From Mediterraneibacter massiliensis (GTDB taxonomy: Bacteria; Bacillota; Clostridia; Lachnospirales; Lachnospiraceae): a stretch of DNA of 64,000 nt. Both the position numbers and the translations under genes were made by a program. The stretch is taken from positions 494,698 to 558,697 of the forward strand of contig NZ_LN913001.1 in NCBI RefSeq assembly GCF_001487105.1, given 5' to 3'. The notes under the pieces are model-generated. The model saw only the letters and a list, made by a program, of their open reading frames with translations. It was not told where the DNA came from and made no database searches. Below are positions 17,139-28,792 of this stretch, in pieces (the first letter of the stretch is position 1; each line of letters opens with the position of its first letter).

Positions 17139-18084
17139 AACAAGAGATAAAAACACACTGTCGCTTTTTCTGCTGGCTCTTGCTATTTTCATTATAATGG
17201 GAATTCTCTCGCCGAAACAGTTCTTGGGGATTACAAATCTACAGGGGATGTGTGTGCAATTCCCAGAATACGGCATTATGTCCATTGGTATGATGATTTG
17301 TATGATGGCTGGGGGTATAGATCTTTCCCTTGTGGGCATTGCCAATCTGACCAGTATTTTGGCAACTGTATGCATGACTAGCTTGCCAGGAGCAACTGGA
17401 ATCGCTATAGGTCTTATTACTGCGCTGGCAGCCGGGGGTGCCTGTGGTATGATAAATAGCGTCTTTATCGGAATTTTGAAAATCCCTCCTATGCTTATTA
17501 CATTATGCGGATTACAGCTTTATACGGGCATTGGACTTGCTATTACAAAAGGACCTGCGCTTACAGGACTTCCAACAGAAATTAGCCTAATCACAAACGG
17601 TACGATAGCGGGTATTCCAATTATATTAATTATCTATATTGTAGTGGTAGTAGTTATGTCCTATTTTTTAACCCAGACCATATACGGACAGGAACTGTGT
17701 TTTTACGGATGTAACAATAAAGCTTCACGTTACTCCGGAATTGATAATCTCAAAGTAATCTTCAAGACATATATACTCTCGGGTATTCTAGGAAGTATCT
17801 GTGGAATTATCATGATATCACATTATAATTCTGCAAAATCTGATTATGGGAATACATATACATTGCTCACCCTATTAATTGCAGTTCTAGGGGGGACTTC
17901 CCCGAATGGGGGGAAAGGAAAGGTGTCAGGGGTGGTTATGGCAACCCTGTTACTTCAGATTGTGTCCAGTTCTTTTAATATTCTAAGAGTTAATTCTTAT
18001 ATAAAAACCTTTGTATGGGGTATGATATTGATCGTTGTAATGGTTTTAGGATATCTGATTCACCAGAAAGAGGAAACTGTATAG
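17122..18084 (+). CDS. sugar ABC transporter permease 2
   Basis: A 320-residue permease of the same family as the preceding gene and overlapping it by 17 bases; AGGAGG lies inside the upstream gene. Seen: MAGGIDLSLVGIANLTSI in the early membrane region, GCNNKASRYSGIDNLKVIF, and GGTSPNGGKGKVSGVVMA in the late region, the equivalents of the RbsC motifs. Last gene of the operon. Confidence 0.92.
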   Translation: MKTWIKTRDKNTLSLFLLALAIFIIMGILSPKQFLGITNLQGMCVQFPEYGIMSIGMMICMMAGGIDLSLVGIANLTSILATVCMTSLPGATGIAIGLITALAAGGACGMINSVFIGILKIPPMLITLCGLQLYTGIGLAITKGPALTGLPTEISLITNGTIAGIPIILIIYIVVVVVMSYFLTQTIYGQELCFYGCNNKASRYSGIDNLKVIFKTYILSGILGSICGIIMISHYNSAKSDYGNTYTLLTLLIAVLGGTSPNGGKGKVSGVVMATLLLQIVSSSFNILRVNSYIKTFVWGMILIVVMVLGYLIHQKEETV

Positions 18085-18159
18085 AAAGCTATAGCGCAAA
18101 GAGTTCCATTTGCAAATTCTCGGCTTGAGTTCGCTTGTCCTAGTAATTAAGTTCTTTTT

Positions 18160-18276
18160 GCATAAGAAGGTATCCTGCGGAGCGTTTTTATTTAATAGGA
18201 AATTTTTTCTCTACTAAATAAAAACGCCGTCAATCCGCCTGTTCTATATTGTAATAGTGGGATTCTTCTTATATGC
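18160..18276. repeat. 117-bp imperfect palindrome
   Basis: An inner perfect 13-base inverted repeat (GCGTTTTTATTTA at 18182-18194 and TAAATAAAAACGC at 18215-18227) is nested in outer matching arms (GCATAAGAAG near 18160 and CTTCTTATATGC ending at 18276). It could be a small non-autonomous element, its remnant, or a structured 3' end of the operon. Confidence 0.5.
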
Positions 18277-18529
18277 CAGGCAGCAGGCATTCTAGATTTA
18301 ACGTCATCTCTATCTAAAAAAATTTTTAATTTCACATTTCCCTTAGGTTATTTTCCAATATATCTTTTTCACAGGTTCATTTTTTAAGTTCATCACGAAT
18401 ATTAGAGCTTTTCAAATAAAAACAAAACGGAGTCCCACCAGGTACAGTAGAAGATATTACACTGAAGATAGAAAATGGATGGAATTGTATACAATAGAAT
18501 GAAAAAAGAAAAAAGTGAGATACTTGTTA

Positions 18530-18565
18530 GAATAATGAGAAATTTGAGTGAATAATGAGAAACTT
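18530..18565. repeat. direct repeats 20 bp apart upstream of V-ATPase promoter
   Basis: GAATAATGAGAAATTT starts at 18530 and GAATAATGAGAAACTT at 18550, a spacing of two helical turns. They end 34 bases before the -35 box at 18599, a suitable place for an activator. Confidence 0.45.
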
Positions 18566-18598
18566 ATAAAAGAAAACAGCTATATTAATAAATAAGTT

Positions 18599-18627
18599 TT
18601 GCATATTGCGCTTAGTTATTGTATAAT
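18599..18627 (+). promoter_or_regulatory. promoter of the V-ATPase operon
   Basis: TTGCAT (18599-18604), a 17-base spacer, and a consensus TATAAT (18622-18627). Transcription should start near 18634. Confidence 0.8.
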
Positions 18628-18633
18628 GCCTAT

Positions 18634-18655
18634 ATCGTTTCGGAAGAGAAACGAT
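18634..18655 (+). promoter_or_regulatory. 5'-end hairpin of the V-ATPase transcript
   Basis: ATCGTTTC and GAAACGAT form a perfect 8-bp stem over a six-base loop exactly at the expected 5' end. It has no T-run. It may stabilise the mRNA or be a protein site on DNA. Confidence 0.55.
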
Positions 18656-18689
18656 TCTATTCGCTTATAATAGTGTAGGTGTACAGAGT

Positions 18690-18800
18690 ATGATTCATCG
18701 TACATTGCCGCAAAATGCGGAAAATATGGAGCCGGCGCTCATAGGCCGTATATGCTCCAGGGAGGATATTTTTACAGATTATTTGACGAATGAAATATAA
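18690..18800 (+). CDS. possible 36-residue leader ORF
   Basis: A short frame starting MIHRTLPQNAENMEPALI and ending YLTNEI, ahead of the first V-ATPase gene and inside its transcript. There is no convincing ribosome binding site and I know no homologue. It ends 26 bases before the stalk-subunit start. It may be chance. Confidence 0.25.
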   Translation: MIHRTLPQNAENMEPALIGRICSREDIFTDYLTNEI

Positions 18801-18826
18801 AAACACAGGAAGGTGGTGAAGCAAGT

Positions 18827-19135
18827 ATGGTGGAAGAGACCATTCAGGCAATCCGCGAGACAGAAAAGCGGGCAGACGAAATCGTAAGACAGGCGCAGCA
18901 GAAGAGCCGAGACATACTGGAAGAAGCACAAAAACAGGCTGAAAATCTGCGGGCTGAACAGGAAAAGCAGGCGAAGATAAAGGCTTCTGCTAAGCTTGAA
19001 CAGGCACGAGACAAAGAAAAGGAAACAAGAGATCTGGCAAAGCAAAAGGCTGATGAAGAAGTGCTGAAATTAAAACAGGCGGCGTCTGAAAAGCAGGAAG
19101 AAGCAATGCGTCTCGTAATTTCACAGTTAGTTTGA
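18827..19135 (+). CDS. ntpF: V-type ATPase peripheral stalk subunit (G/H type)
   Basis: A 102-residue, highly charged, all-helical protein that would form the peripheral stalk with subunit E. Seen: continuous heptad-like Glu/Lys/Ala/Gln pattern (ETEKRADEIVRQAQQKSRDI, LEEAQKQAENLRAEQ) with no hydrophobic span. First gene of the rotary ATPase operon, as in Enterococcus ntpFIKECGABD. GGAAGGTGGTG precedes the ATG. Confidence 0.88.
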   Translation: MVEETIQAIRETEKRADEIVRQAQQKSRDILEEAQKQAENLRAEQEKQAKIKASAKLEQARDKEKETRDLAKQKADEEVLKLKQAASEKQEEAMRLVISQLV

Positions 19136-19162
19136 TCATAGAAGAAAAGGAGGGATAAGATT

Positions 19163-21669
<2,507 letters not shown>

Positions 21670-21713
21670 AAAGCAGATATAAAAAGACTTTTTCATAAAA
21701 GGAGAGCATGGAT

Positions 21714-22307
21714 ATGAGTGGATTGGAAAAAATGAAACGCCAGATACTAGAGGAGGCAGACCACTCAGCGGAAGCAGAAATAGAAAAGGCGAAGGCGAAA
21801 GCAGAAGAGCTGTTAGAAGCAGCGAAAGCAGAAGCGGACGCCGCTGCAGAGAAAATTCTGGAACAGTCCGAAGCAGATATAGAGATCTTAATGGAACGTT
21901 CGGCTTCTTCCTGTGATATGTACAGAAAAAAGGCAATGCTAAAAGCAAAACAAGAAGTGATCAGGGAAGTGCTGGAAAAGGCATATGAGAAGATACAGGA
22001 GCTGGATGCACAGGAGTATTTTGAAATGGCAGAAAAACTATTGGCAAAATATGTGCTGGCGCAGGAAGGCGAGGTGTATTTTTCTAAGAAAGATCTGGAA
22101 AGAATGCCGGAAGGATTTGAACAGAAGATTTCACAGATCGCGGCGCAAAAAGGCGGCGCACTTACTGTTTCCCAAGAGACAAGACAGATAGACGGCGGGT
22201 TTATCCTGGTATATGGCGGAATTGAAGAAAACTGCACGATCAAGGCATTATTTGACGCAAAAAGAGATGAATTGTCTGATAAGGTGCACAGTCTGTTATT
22301 TGCATAA
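21714..22307 (+). CDS. ntpE: V-type ATPase subunit E
   Basis: A 197-residue peripheral stalk subunit that joins the catalytic head to subunit I. The start at 21714 (MSGLEKMKRQ) is preferred to the ATG at 21708 because AGGAG is then nine bases upstream. Seen: a long N-terminal helix (EEADHSAEAEIEKAKAKAEE) and a globular C-terminal domain with GGFILVYGGIEENCTIKALF, the family signature. Confidence 0.92.
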   Translation: MSGLEKMKRQILEEADHSAEAEIEKAKAKAEELLEAAKAEADAAAEKILEQSEADIEILMERSASSCDMYRKKAMLKAKQEVIREVLEKAYEKIQELDAQEYFEMAEKLLAKYVLAQEGEVYFSKKDLERMPEGFEQKISQIAAQKGGALTVSQETRQIDGGFILVYGGIEENCTIKALFDAKRDELSDKVHSLLFA

Positions 22308-22367
22308 AGCGTAACCGGCAGCGCAGTGTTTTTATACACGGCGCAGAGCGGATAAGGAGGATTAGTC

Positions 22368-23339
22368 TTGAAAGATTTGGAATATACTTACGCGGTTGCG
22401 CGCATACGTGCTTTGGAAGTCTCGCTGCTTAACGCAGCTGCTATTGAACAGCTGTTATCTTGCGGCACTTATGAACAATGTCTGCAGTTTTTGAGCGAAA
22501 AAGGCTGGGGGGACGCAGGCGGAGCAGCAGATATGGTTTCTATGCTGAAAAGAGAAGAAGAAAAAACATGGGAAGTGATCGCCGATGTGGCGCCGGATAT
22601 GCGTGTGTTTGATGTGTTTTCATATCCGAAGCTGTATCACAATTTAAAAGCAGCGATCAAAGAGGTGTGCACAGAAGCAAGAAACGAGAATATCTTTTAT
22701 GAGGACTGCAAGATCCCCGGCAAAGAAATGCTTCGTATCATAGAGAACAAGGAGTTTGAAAAACTGCCGGGACAGATGGCACAGACAGCGCGTGAAGCGT
22801 ATGATACACTGCTTCATACAAGAGATGGACAGCTGTGTGATGTCATTGTAGATAAGGCGGCGCTGGATGCAATCTATGAGGCGGGGAAGAATGCCTCGGA
22901 TGATATCATCCGGCAGTATGCGGATGCTACCGTAGCGATCGCGGACATCAAGGTTGCCGTACGGGCGCAGAAAACAGGGAAAAGCGCAGAATTTATGCGG
23001 CGTGCCCTAGCCCCGTGTGACAGTATCAATGTAGAGCAGCTTATAAAGGCCGCGCTAAGCGGGATGGATGCAATACGGGAGTATCTTACAGGCACGGCAT
23101 ATGCAGAGGGCGCGCAGGCCTTGGAAGAATCTCCGTCAGCATTTGAGCGCTGGTGTGACAACCGTATGATAGAAACAATGAAAACGCAGAAATATGAGGC
23201 GTTTTCTGTGGGACCTCTGGCAGCCTATTTAATTGCCAGAGAAAACGAGATAAAGACAGTTCGGATCATCTTGACGGGAAAACAGAATGATTTCCCAGAA
23301 GAGGCAATCCGGGAAAGGATAAGGCAGATGTATGTATAA
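22368..23339 (+). CDS. ntpC: V-type ATPase subunit C
   Basis: A 323-residue subunit that links the central stalk to the rotor ring. Starts with TTG at 22368, with GGAGG ten bases upstream. Seen: YTYAVARIRALEVSLLNAA at the N-terminus, PKLYHNLKAAIKE in the middle and GPLAAYLIARENEIKTVRII near the end, matching AhaC/NtpC. It overlaps subunit F by eight bases. Confidence 0.93.
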   Translation: MKDLEYTYAVARIRALEVSLLNAAAIEQLLSCGTYEQCLQFLSEKGWGDAGGAADMVSMLKREEEKTWEVIADVAPDMRVFDVFSYPKLYHNLKAAIKEVCTEARNENIFYEDCKIPGKEMLRIIENKEFEKLPGQMAQTAREAYDTLLHTRDGQLCDVIVDKAALDAIYEAGKNASDDIIRQYADATVAIADIKVAVRAQKTGKSAEFMRRALAPCDSINVEQLIKAALSGMDAIREYLTGTAYAEGAQALEESPSAFERWCDNRMIETMKTQKYEAFSVGPLAAYLIARENEIKTVRIILTGKQNDFPEEAIRERIRQMYV

Positions 23340-23652
23340 GATTGCAGTGATCGGCGATTATGACAGCATATATGGCTTTGCTACGCTGGGTCTTAGCATA
23401 TGTCCTGTAAAGACCCGGGAGGAAGCAAAGAAGAAGTTAGATCAGCTTGCCGCAGGGAAATATGGCATTATCTATATTACCGAGGCGGTTGCGGCCGAAC
23501 TGAAAGAAGAAATCGAAAAATATCAGGAACAGGTCCTGCCTGCTATTATCCAGATACCTGGGGTATCGGGAAATACAGGCGCCGGGATAGAAGGCGTGAA
23601 AAAGACCGTGGAGCAGGCGGTCGGTTCAGATATTTTGTTCGGTAATGAGTAA
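23332..23652 (+). CDS. ntpG: V-type ATPase subunit F
   Basis: A 106-residue central-stalk subunit (called NtpG in Enterococcus). Seen: KIAVIGDYDSIYGFATLG at the N-terminus, the typical GDxxxxxGF pattern, then a Rossmann-like fold with GIIYITEAVAAELKEEI and PAIIQIPG. It overlaps the end of subunit C, so the two are translationally coupled. Confidence 0.93.
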   Translation: MYKIAVIGDYDSIYGFATLGLSICPVKTREEAKKKLDQLAAGKYGIIYITEAVAAELKEEIEKYQEQVLPAIIQIPGVSGNTGAGIEGVKKTVEQAVGSDILFGNE

Positions 23653-23687
23653 ATTAGGAAGAATTGAATTAAGGAGGCAAAAGCCCA

Positions 23688-25454
23688 ATGAGTACAGGCA
23701 CAATTAAAAAAGTCGCAGGGCCCCTTGTTATCGCAGAGGGGATGCGCGACGCAAATATGTTTGACGTGGTTCGTGTCAGTAAGCAGAGACTGATCGGCGA
23801 AATCATTGAGATCCATGGCGACGAGGCTTCCATTCAGGTATACGAGGAAACTTCTGGTCTGGGACCGGGAGAGCCGGTAGAGTCTATGGAGGTACCTATG
23901 TCCGTAGAGCTGGGACCGGGATTGATCACTAGTATCTACGATGGGATCCAACGACCGCTGGACGACATTATGAAGATTTCGGGAAACAGCTTGAAGAGAG
24001 GTGTGGAAGTTCCTTCCCTGAAACGGGATCTGAAATGGAATTTTGTCCCTACAGTACAGGCAGGGGATACAGTAGAAGCCGGAGATGTGATCGGTACTGT
24101 GCAGGAAACGATCGTTGTGCAGCAAAAAATCATGGTCCCTTATGGGATAGAAGGAACCATCAAGGAAATTAAAGCAGGAGAGTTTACGGTAGAAGAAACG
24201 GTTGCTGTCGTGGAGACAAAAGACGGAGATAAAGAATTGACTCTTATGCAGAGATGGCCGGTTCGCCGTGGACGTCCGTATAAGAAAAAACTTCCGCCGG
24301 AAATGCCCCTTATTACAGGGCAGCGTGTAGTGGATACCTTCTTCCCGATCGCGAAAGGCGGTGTGGCGGCAGTTCCAGGGCCGTTCGGAAGTGGAAAAAC
24401 GGTGATCCAGCACCAGCTTGCTAAATGGGCAGAAGCAGATATAGTTGTTTATATCGGCTGTGGAGAGCGTGGAAATGAGATGACGGATGTTCTGAATGAA
24501 TTCCCGGAACTAAAGGATCCAAAAACAGGACAGTCTCTTATGCAGAGGACCGTTCTGATCGCCAATACATCGGATATGCCCGTTGCGGCACGTGAGGCGT
24601 CTATTTATACCGGAATCACGATCGCGGAGTATTTCCGTGATATGGGATATTCTGTTGCGCTGATGGCAGATTCTACTTCCAGATGGGCAGAGGCCCTTCG
24701 TGAGATGTCGGGACGTCTGGAAGAAATGCCCGGTGAGGAAGGATATCCGGCTTATCTGGGAAGCCGTTTGGCGCAGTTCTATGAGAGAGCCGGACATGTG
24801 ATCTCCCTTGGCAAAGAAGGCAGAGAGGGAGCGCTTTCCGTAATAGGAGCCGTATCCCCTCCGGGAGGAGATATTTCCGAGCCTGTTTCCCAGGCGACAC
24901 TGCGTATTGTAAAGGTATTCTGGGGATTGGATTCCAACCTGGCATATAAGAGACATTTCCCAGCCATCAACTGGCTGAACAGTTATTCTTTGTATCTGGA
25001 TGATATGGAGAAATGGTTCAATGCAAATGTAGCGGAAGGCTGGATGAAGAACAGACAGAAGATGATGACCCTTCTGCAGGAAGAAGCAGAGCTGGAAGAA
25101 ATCGTGAAGATGGTTGGTATGGATGCGCTTTCTCCCGGAGACAGACTGAAAATGGAAGCAGCCCGATCGATCCGTGAGGATTTCCTTCATCAGAATTCCT
25201 TCCACGAGATCGATACCTATACTTCTCTGAAGAAACAGTATATGATGATGAATCTGGTAACCGCATTTTATGACAGAGCGGTGGACGCATTGGCAGAAGG
25301 AGCTTCTCTTGAGAAACTGATCCGTATGCCGGTGCGGGAACAGATCGGTCGTTTTAAATATGTGACGGAGGATGCTCTGGATACAGAATATAAGAAAGTA
25401 GACGACGCATTAAGTGTGGAAATTGCAAACGCACTGGTAAAGGAGGACCGCTAA
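23688..25454 (+). CDS. ntpA: V-type ATPase catalytic subunit A
   Basis: A 588-residue catalytic ATPase subunit. Seen: N-terminal barrel ([15 protein letters not shown]), the inserted non-homologous region of A-type subunits (about 110-200), the P-loop PFGSGKTV with K237, GERGNEM with the catalytic Glu, and [20 protein letters not shown]. Length is that of the family. It ends directly before the ATG of subunit B with no intergenic bases. AAGGAGGC precedes its own ATG. Confidence 0.97.
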   Translation: MSTGTIKKVAGPLVIAEGMRDANMFDVVRVSKQRLIGEIIEIHGDEASIQVYEETSGLGPGEPVESMEVPMSVELGPGLITSIYDGIQRPLDDIMKISGNSLKRGVEVPSLKRDLKWNFVPTVQAGDTVEAGDVIGTVQETIVVQQKIMVPYGIEGTIKEIKAGEFTVEETVAVVETKDGDKELTLMQRWPVRRGRPYKKKLPPEMPLITGQRVVDTFFPIAKGGVAAVPGPFGSGKTVIQHQLAKWAEADIVVYIGCGERGNEMTDVLNEFPELKDPKTGQSLMQRTVLIANTSDMPVAAREASIYTGITIAEYFRDMGYSVALMADSTSRWAEALREMSGRLEEMPGEEGYPAYLGSRLAQFYERAGHVISLGKEGREGALSVIGAVSPPGGDISEPVSQATLRIVKVFWGLDSNLAYKRHFPAINWLNSYSLYLDDMEKWFNANVAEGWMKNRQKMMTLLQEEAELEEIVKMVGMDALSPGDRLKMEAARSIREDFLHQNSFHEIDTYTSLKKQYMMMNLVTAFYDRAVDALAEGASLEKLIRMPVREQIGRFKYVTEDALDTEYKKVDDALSVEIANALVKEDR

Positions 25455-26825
25455 ATGCCAAAAGAGTATAGAACGATACAGGAAGTAGCCGGCCCGCTTA
25501 TGCTGGTGCGCGGCGTGGAAAATGTTACCTATGATGAACTGGGAGAGATCGAGCTGGCCAGCGGAGAAACACGGCGCTGTAAAGTGTTGGAGATCAACGG
25601 AAGCGACGCCCTGGTACAGCTGTTTGAGAGCTCTACGGGAATCAATTTATCAAACAGTAAAGTCCGTTTTTTGGGGCGCAGTATGGAGTTAGGCGTATCA
25701 GAAGATATGCTGGGACGGGTATTTGACGGATTGGGACGTCCGATCGATGACGGCCCGGAGATTCTGCCGGACGCTCGTATGGATATTAACGGCTTGCCGA
25801 TGAACCCGGCGGCCAGAAGTTATCCGGAGGAATTTATCCAGACAGGGGTATCCGCGATCGACGGCTTGAATACACTTGTCCGTGGACAGAAACTGCCTAT
25901 TTTCTCTGCGTCCGGTCTGCCCCATGCACAGCTGGCGGCGCAGATCGCAAGACAGGCAAAGGTACTGGGAAATGATGAGAACTTTGCCGTTGTATTTGCC
26001 GCAATGGGTATCACATTCGAGGAATCTAATTATTTTATCGAGAGCTTTAAAGAAACCGGAGCGATCGACCGTACCGTGCTGTTTGTCAATCTGGCAAACG
26101 ATCCGGCGATCGAACGTATCGCAACACCGAAAATGGCGCTGACAGCGGCAGAGTATCTTGCTTTTGAAAAAGATATGCACGTACTTGTTATCCTGACAGA
26201 TATCACAAACTATGCAGATGCCCTGCGTGAAGTATCTGCGGCCCGCAAAGAAGTGCCGGGACGCCGAGGGTATCCGGGATATATGTATACAGACCTGGCT
26301 TCCATATACGAGAGAGCCGGACGGCAGAGAGGAAAGACGGGAAGTATCACGATGATCCCGATCCTTACTATGCCGGAAGATGACAAGACCCATCCGATTC
26401 CTGACCTGACAGGTTACATTACAGAAGGACAGATTATCTTAAGCCGTGATCTTTACAGAAAAGGGATTGCGCCGCCGATTGATGTTCTGCCGTCACTGTC
26501 CCGTCTGAAAGATAAGGGAATCGGAGAAGGAAAGACACGTGCCGATCATTCCAATACGATGAACCAGCTTTTCGCCGCATATGCGCGTGGAAAAGATGCC
26601 AAAGAATTGATGGTCATCTTAGGGGAGGCGGCGCTGACTGAGATCGACCTTATGTATGCGAAGTTTGCAGATGCGTTTGAAGAAAAATATGTCTCCCAGG
26701 GATATATGACAGACCGCAGCATTGAAGAAACCCTGGAGATTGGCTGGGAACTGCTGCGCATGCTCCCAAGAACAGAACTAAAGCGTATCGACGACAAATT
26801 CCTAGATAAATATTATGCCCAATAA
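25455..26825 (+). CDS. ntpB: V-type ATPase subunit B
   Basis: A 456-residue non-catalytic head subunit. Seen: N-terminal barrel ([16 protein letters not shown]), [19 protein letters not shown] in place of a P-loop as usual for B, and [20 protein letters not shown]. The ribosome binding site (AAAGGAGGA) lies in the end of ntpA. Directly after its stop come two copies of a hairpin-forming repeat that split it from the D-subunit gene. Confidence 0.97.
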   Translation: MPKEYRTIQEVAGPLMLVRGVENVTYDELGEIELASGETRRCKVLEINGSDALVQLFESSTGINLSNSKVRFLGRSMELGVSEDMLGRVFDGLGRPIDDGPEILPDARMDINGLPMNPAARSYPEEFIQTGVSAIDGLNTLVRGQKLPIFSASGLPHAQLAAQIARQAKVLGNDENFAVVFAAMGITFEESNYFIESFKETGAIDRTVLFVNLANDPAIERIATPKMALTAAEYLAFEKDMHVLVILTDITNYADALREVSAARKEVPGRRGYPGYMYTDLASIYERAGRQRGKTGSITMIPILTMPEDDKTHPIPDLTGYITEGQIILSRDLYRKGIAPPIDVLPSLSRLKDKGIGEGKTRADHSNTMNQLFAAYARGKDAKELMVILGEAALTEIDLMYAKFADAFEEKYVSQGYMTDRSIEETLEIGWELLRMLPRTELKRIDDKFLDKYYAQ

Positions 26826-26955
26826 TCAGCCGTGCATATCCTCTAAACAGAGGAAAGTGCAAGCTTGTCTTGCACTGGCAGGTGTTTAGAGGGATATATA
26901 GGGCGGATGCCCGCCAGTGAGATGAAGCGAAAGCGGAAACGAGCTGCACGGCTGA
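26826..26955. repeat. outer 11-bp inverted repeat around repeat copy 1
   Basis: TCAGCCGTGCA (26826-26836) and TGCACGGCTGA (26945-26955) are perfect inverses and enclose the first 74-base repeat plus about 37 further bases. The left arm starts just after the ntpB stop codon. Confidence 0.75.
26834..26907. repeat. 74-bp palindromic repeat, copy 1
   Basis: Differs from the copy at 26969-27042 at one base. It folds as a long hairpin: CCTCTAAACA pairs with TGTTTAGAGG, and an inner GTGCAAG pairs with CTTGCAC. It lies inside the ntp operon between B and D. Confidence 0.9.
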
Positions 26956-26968
26956 GCAGAAAAAGTAA

Positions 26969-27042
26969 GCATATCCTCTAAACAGAGGAAAGTGCAAGCC
27001 TGTCTTGCACTGGCAGGTGTTTAGAGGGATATATAGGGCGGA
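26969..27042. repeat. 74-bp palindromic repeat, copy 2
   Basis: Second copy in the same orientation, 135 bases after the first and 30 bases ahead of the ntpD start. Same stems as copy 1; the single difference is C for T in the inner loop side. Confidence 0.9.
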
Positions 27043-27071
27043 AGGAAAGCATACAAGGAGGTGAGCGCAAG

Positions 27072-27731
27072 TTGGCAGCAACACAGGTAAATCCTACCCG
27101 TATGGAACTGACCAGGCTTAAGAAGAAGCGGATCACAGCGATACGCGGACATAAGCTTTTAAAAGATAAGCGGGATGAACTCATGCGCCAGTATCTGGAC
27201 TTAGTCCGGGAAAACATGGAAGTCCGCAAAAAGGTGGAGGCAGGCATCCTGTCTGCAAATAAGAATTTTGTGATCGCTAAAGCAGGCATGTCGGAGGCGG
27301 CACTGCATACAGCTTTAATGGCGCCGAAACAGGAGATCAATCTGTCGCCCGGCGAGAAGAATGTTATGAGTGTAAATATCCCGACGTTTCAGTATCAGAC
27401 AAGAACAGCGGATGAAAATGATATTTATTCTTACGGTTTTGCATTTACATCCAGCGATCTGGATGGAGCGGTTAAATCACTGGCAGATATTGTGCCGGAT
27501 ATGATACGGCTGGCAGAATGTGAAAAGGCGTGCCAGCTCATGGCAGCCGAGATAGAAAAGACAAGAAGACGTGTAAACGCGTTGGAACATGTCATTATCC
27601 CGGAAACGGAGAAAAATATCAAATATATCACCATGAAGCTGGATGAAAATGAGCGAAGTACCCAGATTCGTCTGATGAAAGTAAAAGATATGATGCTGGA
27701 AGAAGCACATCATTATAACGAGAAAGAATAA
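27072..27731 (+). CDS. ntpD: V-type ATPase subunit D
   Basis: A 219-residue central-shaft subunit. Starts with TTG at 27072, with AAGGAGGTGAG upstream. Seen: NPTRMELTRLKKKRITAIRG at the N-terminus, the family signature, and the C-terminal helix LEHVIIPETEKNIKYITMKL. Two long antiparallel helices form the rotating shaft. Last gene of the operon; a terminator follows. Confidence 0.96.
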   Translation: MAATQVNPTRMELTRLKKKRITAIRGHKLLKDKRDELMRQYLDLVRENMEVRKKVEAGILSANKNFVIAKAGMSEAALHTALMAPKQEINLSPGEKNVMSVNIPTFQYQTRTADENDIYSYGFAFTSSDLDGAVKSLADIVPDMIRLAECEKACQLMAAEIEKTRRRVNALEHVIIPETEKNIKYITMKLDENERSTQIRLMKVKDMMLEEAHHYNEKE

Positions 27732-27739
27732 AAAGAGAG

Positions 27740-27803
27740 AACCCAGCCTTAGAAGGAGCTTTTTGCCGGTATGCGGCGCAGCCTTTTCTGAGACTGGGTT
27801 TTT
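27740..27803 (+). terminator. terminator of the V-ATPase operon
   Basis: AACCCAG (27740-27746) pairs with CTGGGTT (27794-27800), with a further inner pairing of CTTAGAAGG against CCTTTTCTGAG, then TTTT. Confidence 0.8.
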
Positions 27804-27833
27804 AATATGAAAATTATTTATTTTATAACAATA

Positions 27834-28769
27834 CTACTCAGTTTCTGGGAGAGGGGTTTTATGATTATCCAGTATGATCTCACAGGCAGCATTGGGAAAT
27901 TCCTCTGCCAGACAGGAACTTAAGCGCTCATTGGCTGCCTGGATATTTTTTACGGATACGGCATCCGCGTCAACGCGAAAATAGATGGAGATCCATAGCT
28001 GACGGCCGGTACGGGCAATATCATAGAAAACGGGAATAAAAGCATAGTCTTCTAAAATTTTGCCGGATATTTTTTTGATCGTGTCGACCGTCTGCTGATC
28101 CGGTGAAAAAAGAAACAATTCCCGGAAAGTTTCAATCAGCATTTTGATCGTCTCAGGAATCATAAACAGCATGATCAATATAGCAATGAGCTGGTCAAAA
28201 TAAGGAGAGAGAAAGGCAAAAGACGTCTGCTGCAGTTCCATGGCAATAAAAAAGGCGAAAGACATGCCAAGACTGTAAGCCACATCAAGTTTCCAACCTA
28301 GTATTTCTGCTTTTACCGTAGGGGAAGAAACTTTGCGGCTCATGAATTTCATTATGCATAAAATCAGAAAACTGACCATTCCCAGAATCAGCTGGAATAA
28401 AGAGACTTGCCCTTTGTTGATATGACTGCCGCCGGAAAATAATTTTTCAATGACACTTGTCAGCACACTGACAGTTACAGAAATCAGCATGATATTTTTG
28501 ATCAAAATAAAAAAAGATTCCAGCTGAAAAAAGCCATATGGATGCTTTTCGGAAATAGGGCGATGAAATAAAGGGGTCAAAAATAAAAGCAAAATAATAA
28601 AGACAAGTTCAGAAGCATCATACAATGCATCCATCAGTGTGGATTGGGAATGGCTGTAGACCGCATAAATCAGCTCAACGATAACAAAACCGACTCCGGA
28701 CAAAAAAGAGAGGAGCAGGATCCTTTTTTCTAATATTTCTTCTGAACTTTTCGGTGTATGATGCTTCAT
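27834..28769 (-). CDS. cation diffusion facilitator family transporter
   Basis: A 311-residue membrane protein of the CDF family, which exports divalent metals in exchange for protons. Seen: about six membrane segments, an Asp pair in segment 2 (MDALYDASELV), the family motif KHPYGFFQLE, a second Asp in segment 5 (WKLDVAYSLG), and a cytoplasmic C-terminal domain (RTGRQLWISIYFRVDADA). The usual His of the metal site is not obvious, so this is a divergent member and the metal is unknown. AAAGGAAAC precedes the ATG. It follows the MFS gene on the same strand by 23 bases. Confidence 0.8.
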   Translation of the reverse strand: MKHHTPKSSEEILEKRILLLSFLSGVGFVIVELIYAVYSHSQSTLMDALYDASELVFIILLLFLTPLFHRPISEKHPYGFFQLESFFILIKNIMLISVTVSVLTSVIEKLFSGGSHINKGQVSLFQLILGMVSFLILCIMKFMSRKVSSPTVKAEILGWKLDVAYSLGMSFAFFIAMELQQTSFAFLSPYFDQLIAILIMLFMIPETIKMLIETFRELFLFSPDQQTVDTIKKISGKILEDYAFIPVFYDIARTGRQLWISIYFRVDADAVSVKNIQAANERLSSCLAEEFPNAACEIILDNHKTPLPETE

Positions 28770-28792
28770 GAAGCAGTTTCCTTTCTATTTAT

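Larger units (their letters stand above)
18085..18598. other. AT-rich intergenic region
   Basis: A 740-base gap separates the importer operon from the V-ATPase genes. I see no credible protein gene up to 18598. It holds an imperfect palindrome (18160-18276), stop-rich AT sequence, and a pair of direct repeats (18530-18565) upstream of the V-ATPase promoter. No T-run terminator for the importer operon is obvious. Confidence 0.6.

Noticed and set aside
26834..27042. CRISPR-like array
   Set aside because: Only two repeat copies, 74 bases long and strongly palindromic, with no cas genes; not a CRISPR.
26650..27084. 144-residue minus-strand frame containing a repeated peptide
   Set aside because: The repeated peptide arises from the two 74-base repeats; the frame overlaps ntpB and has no start signal.
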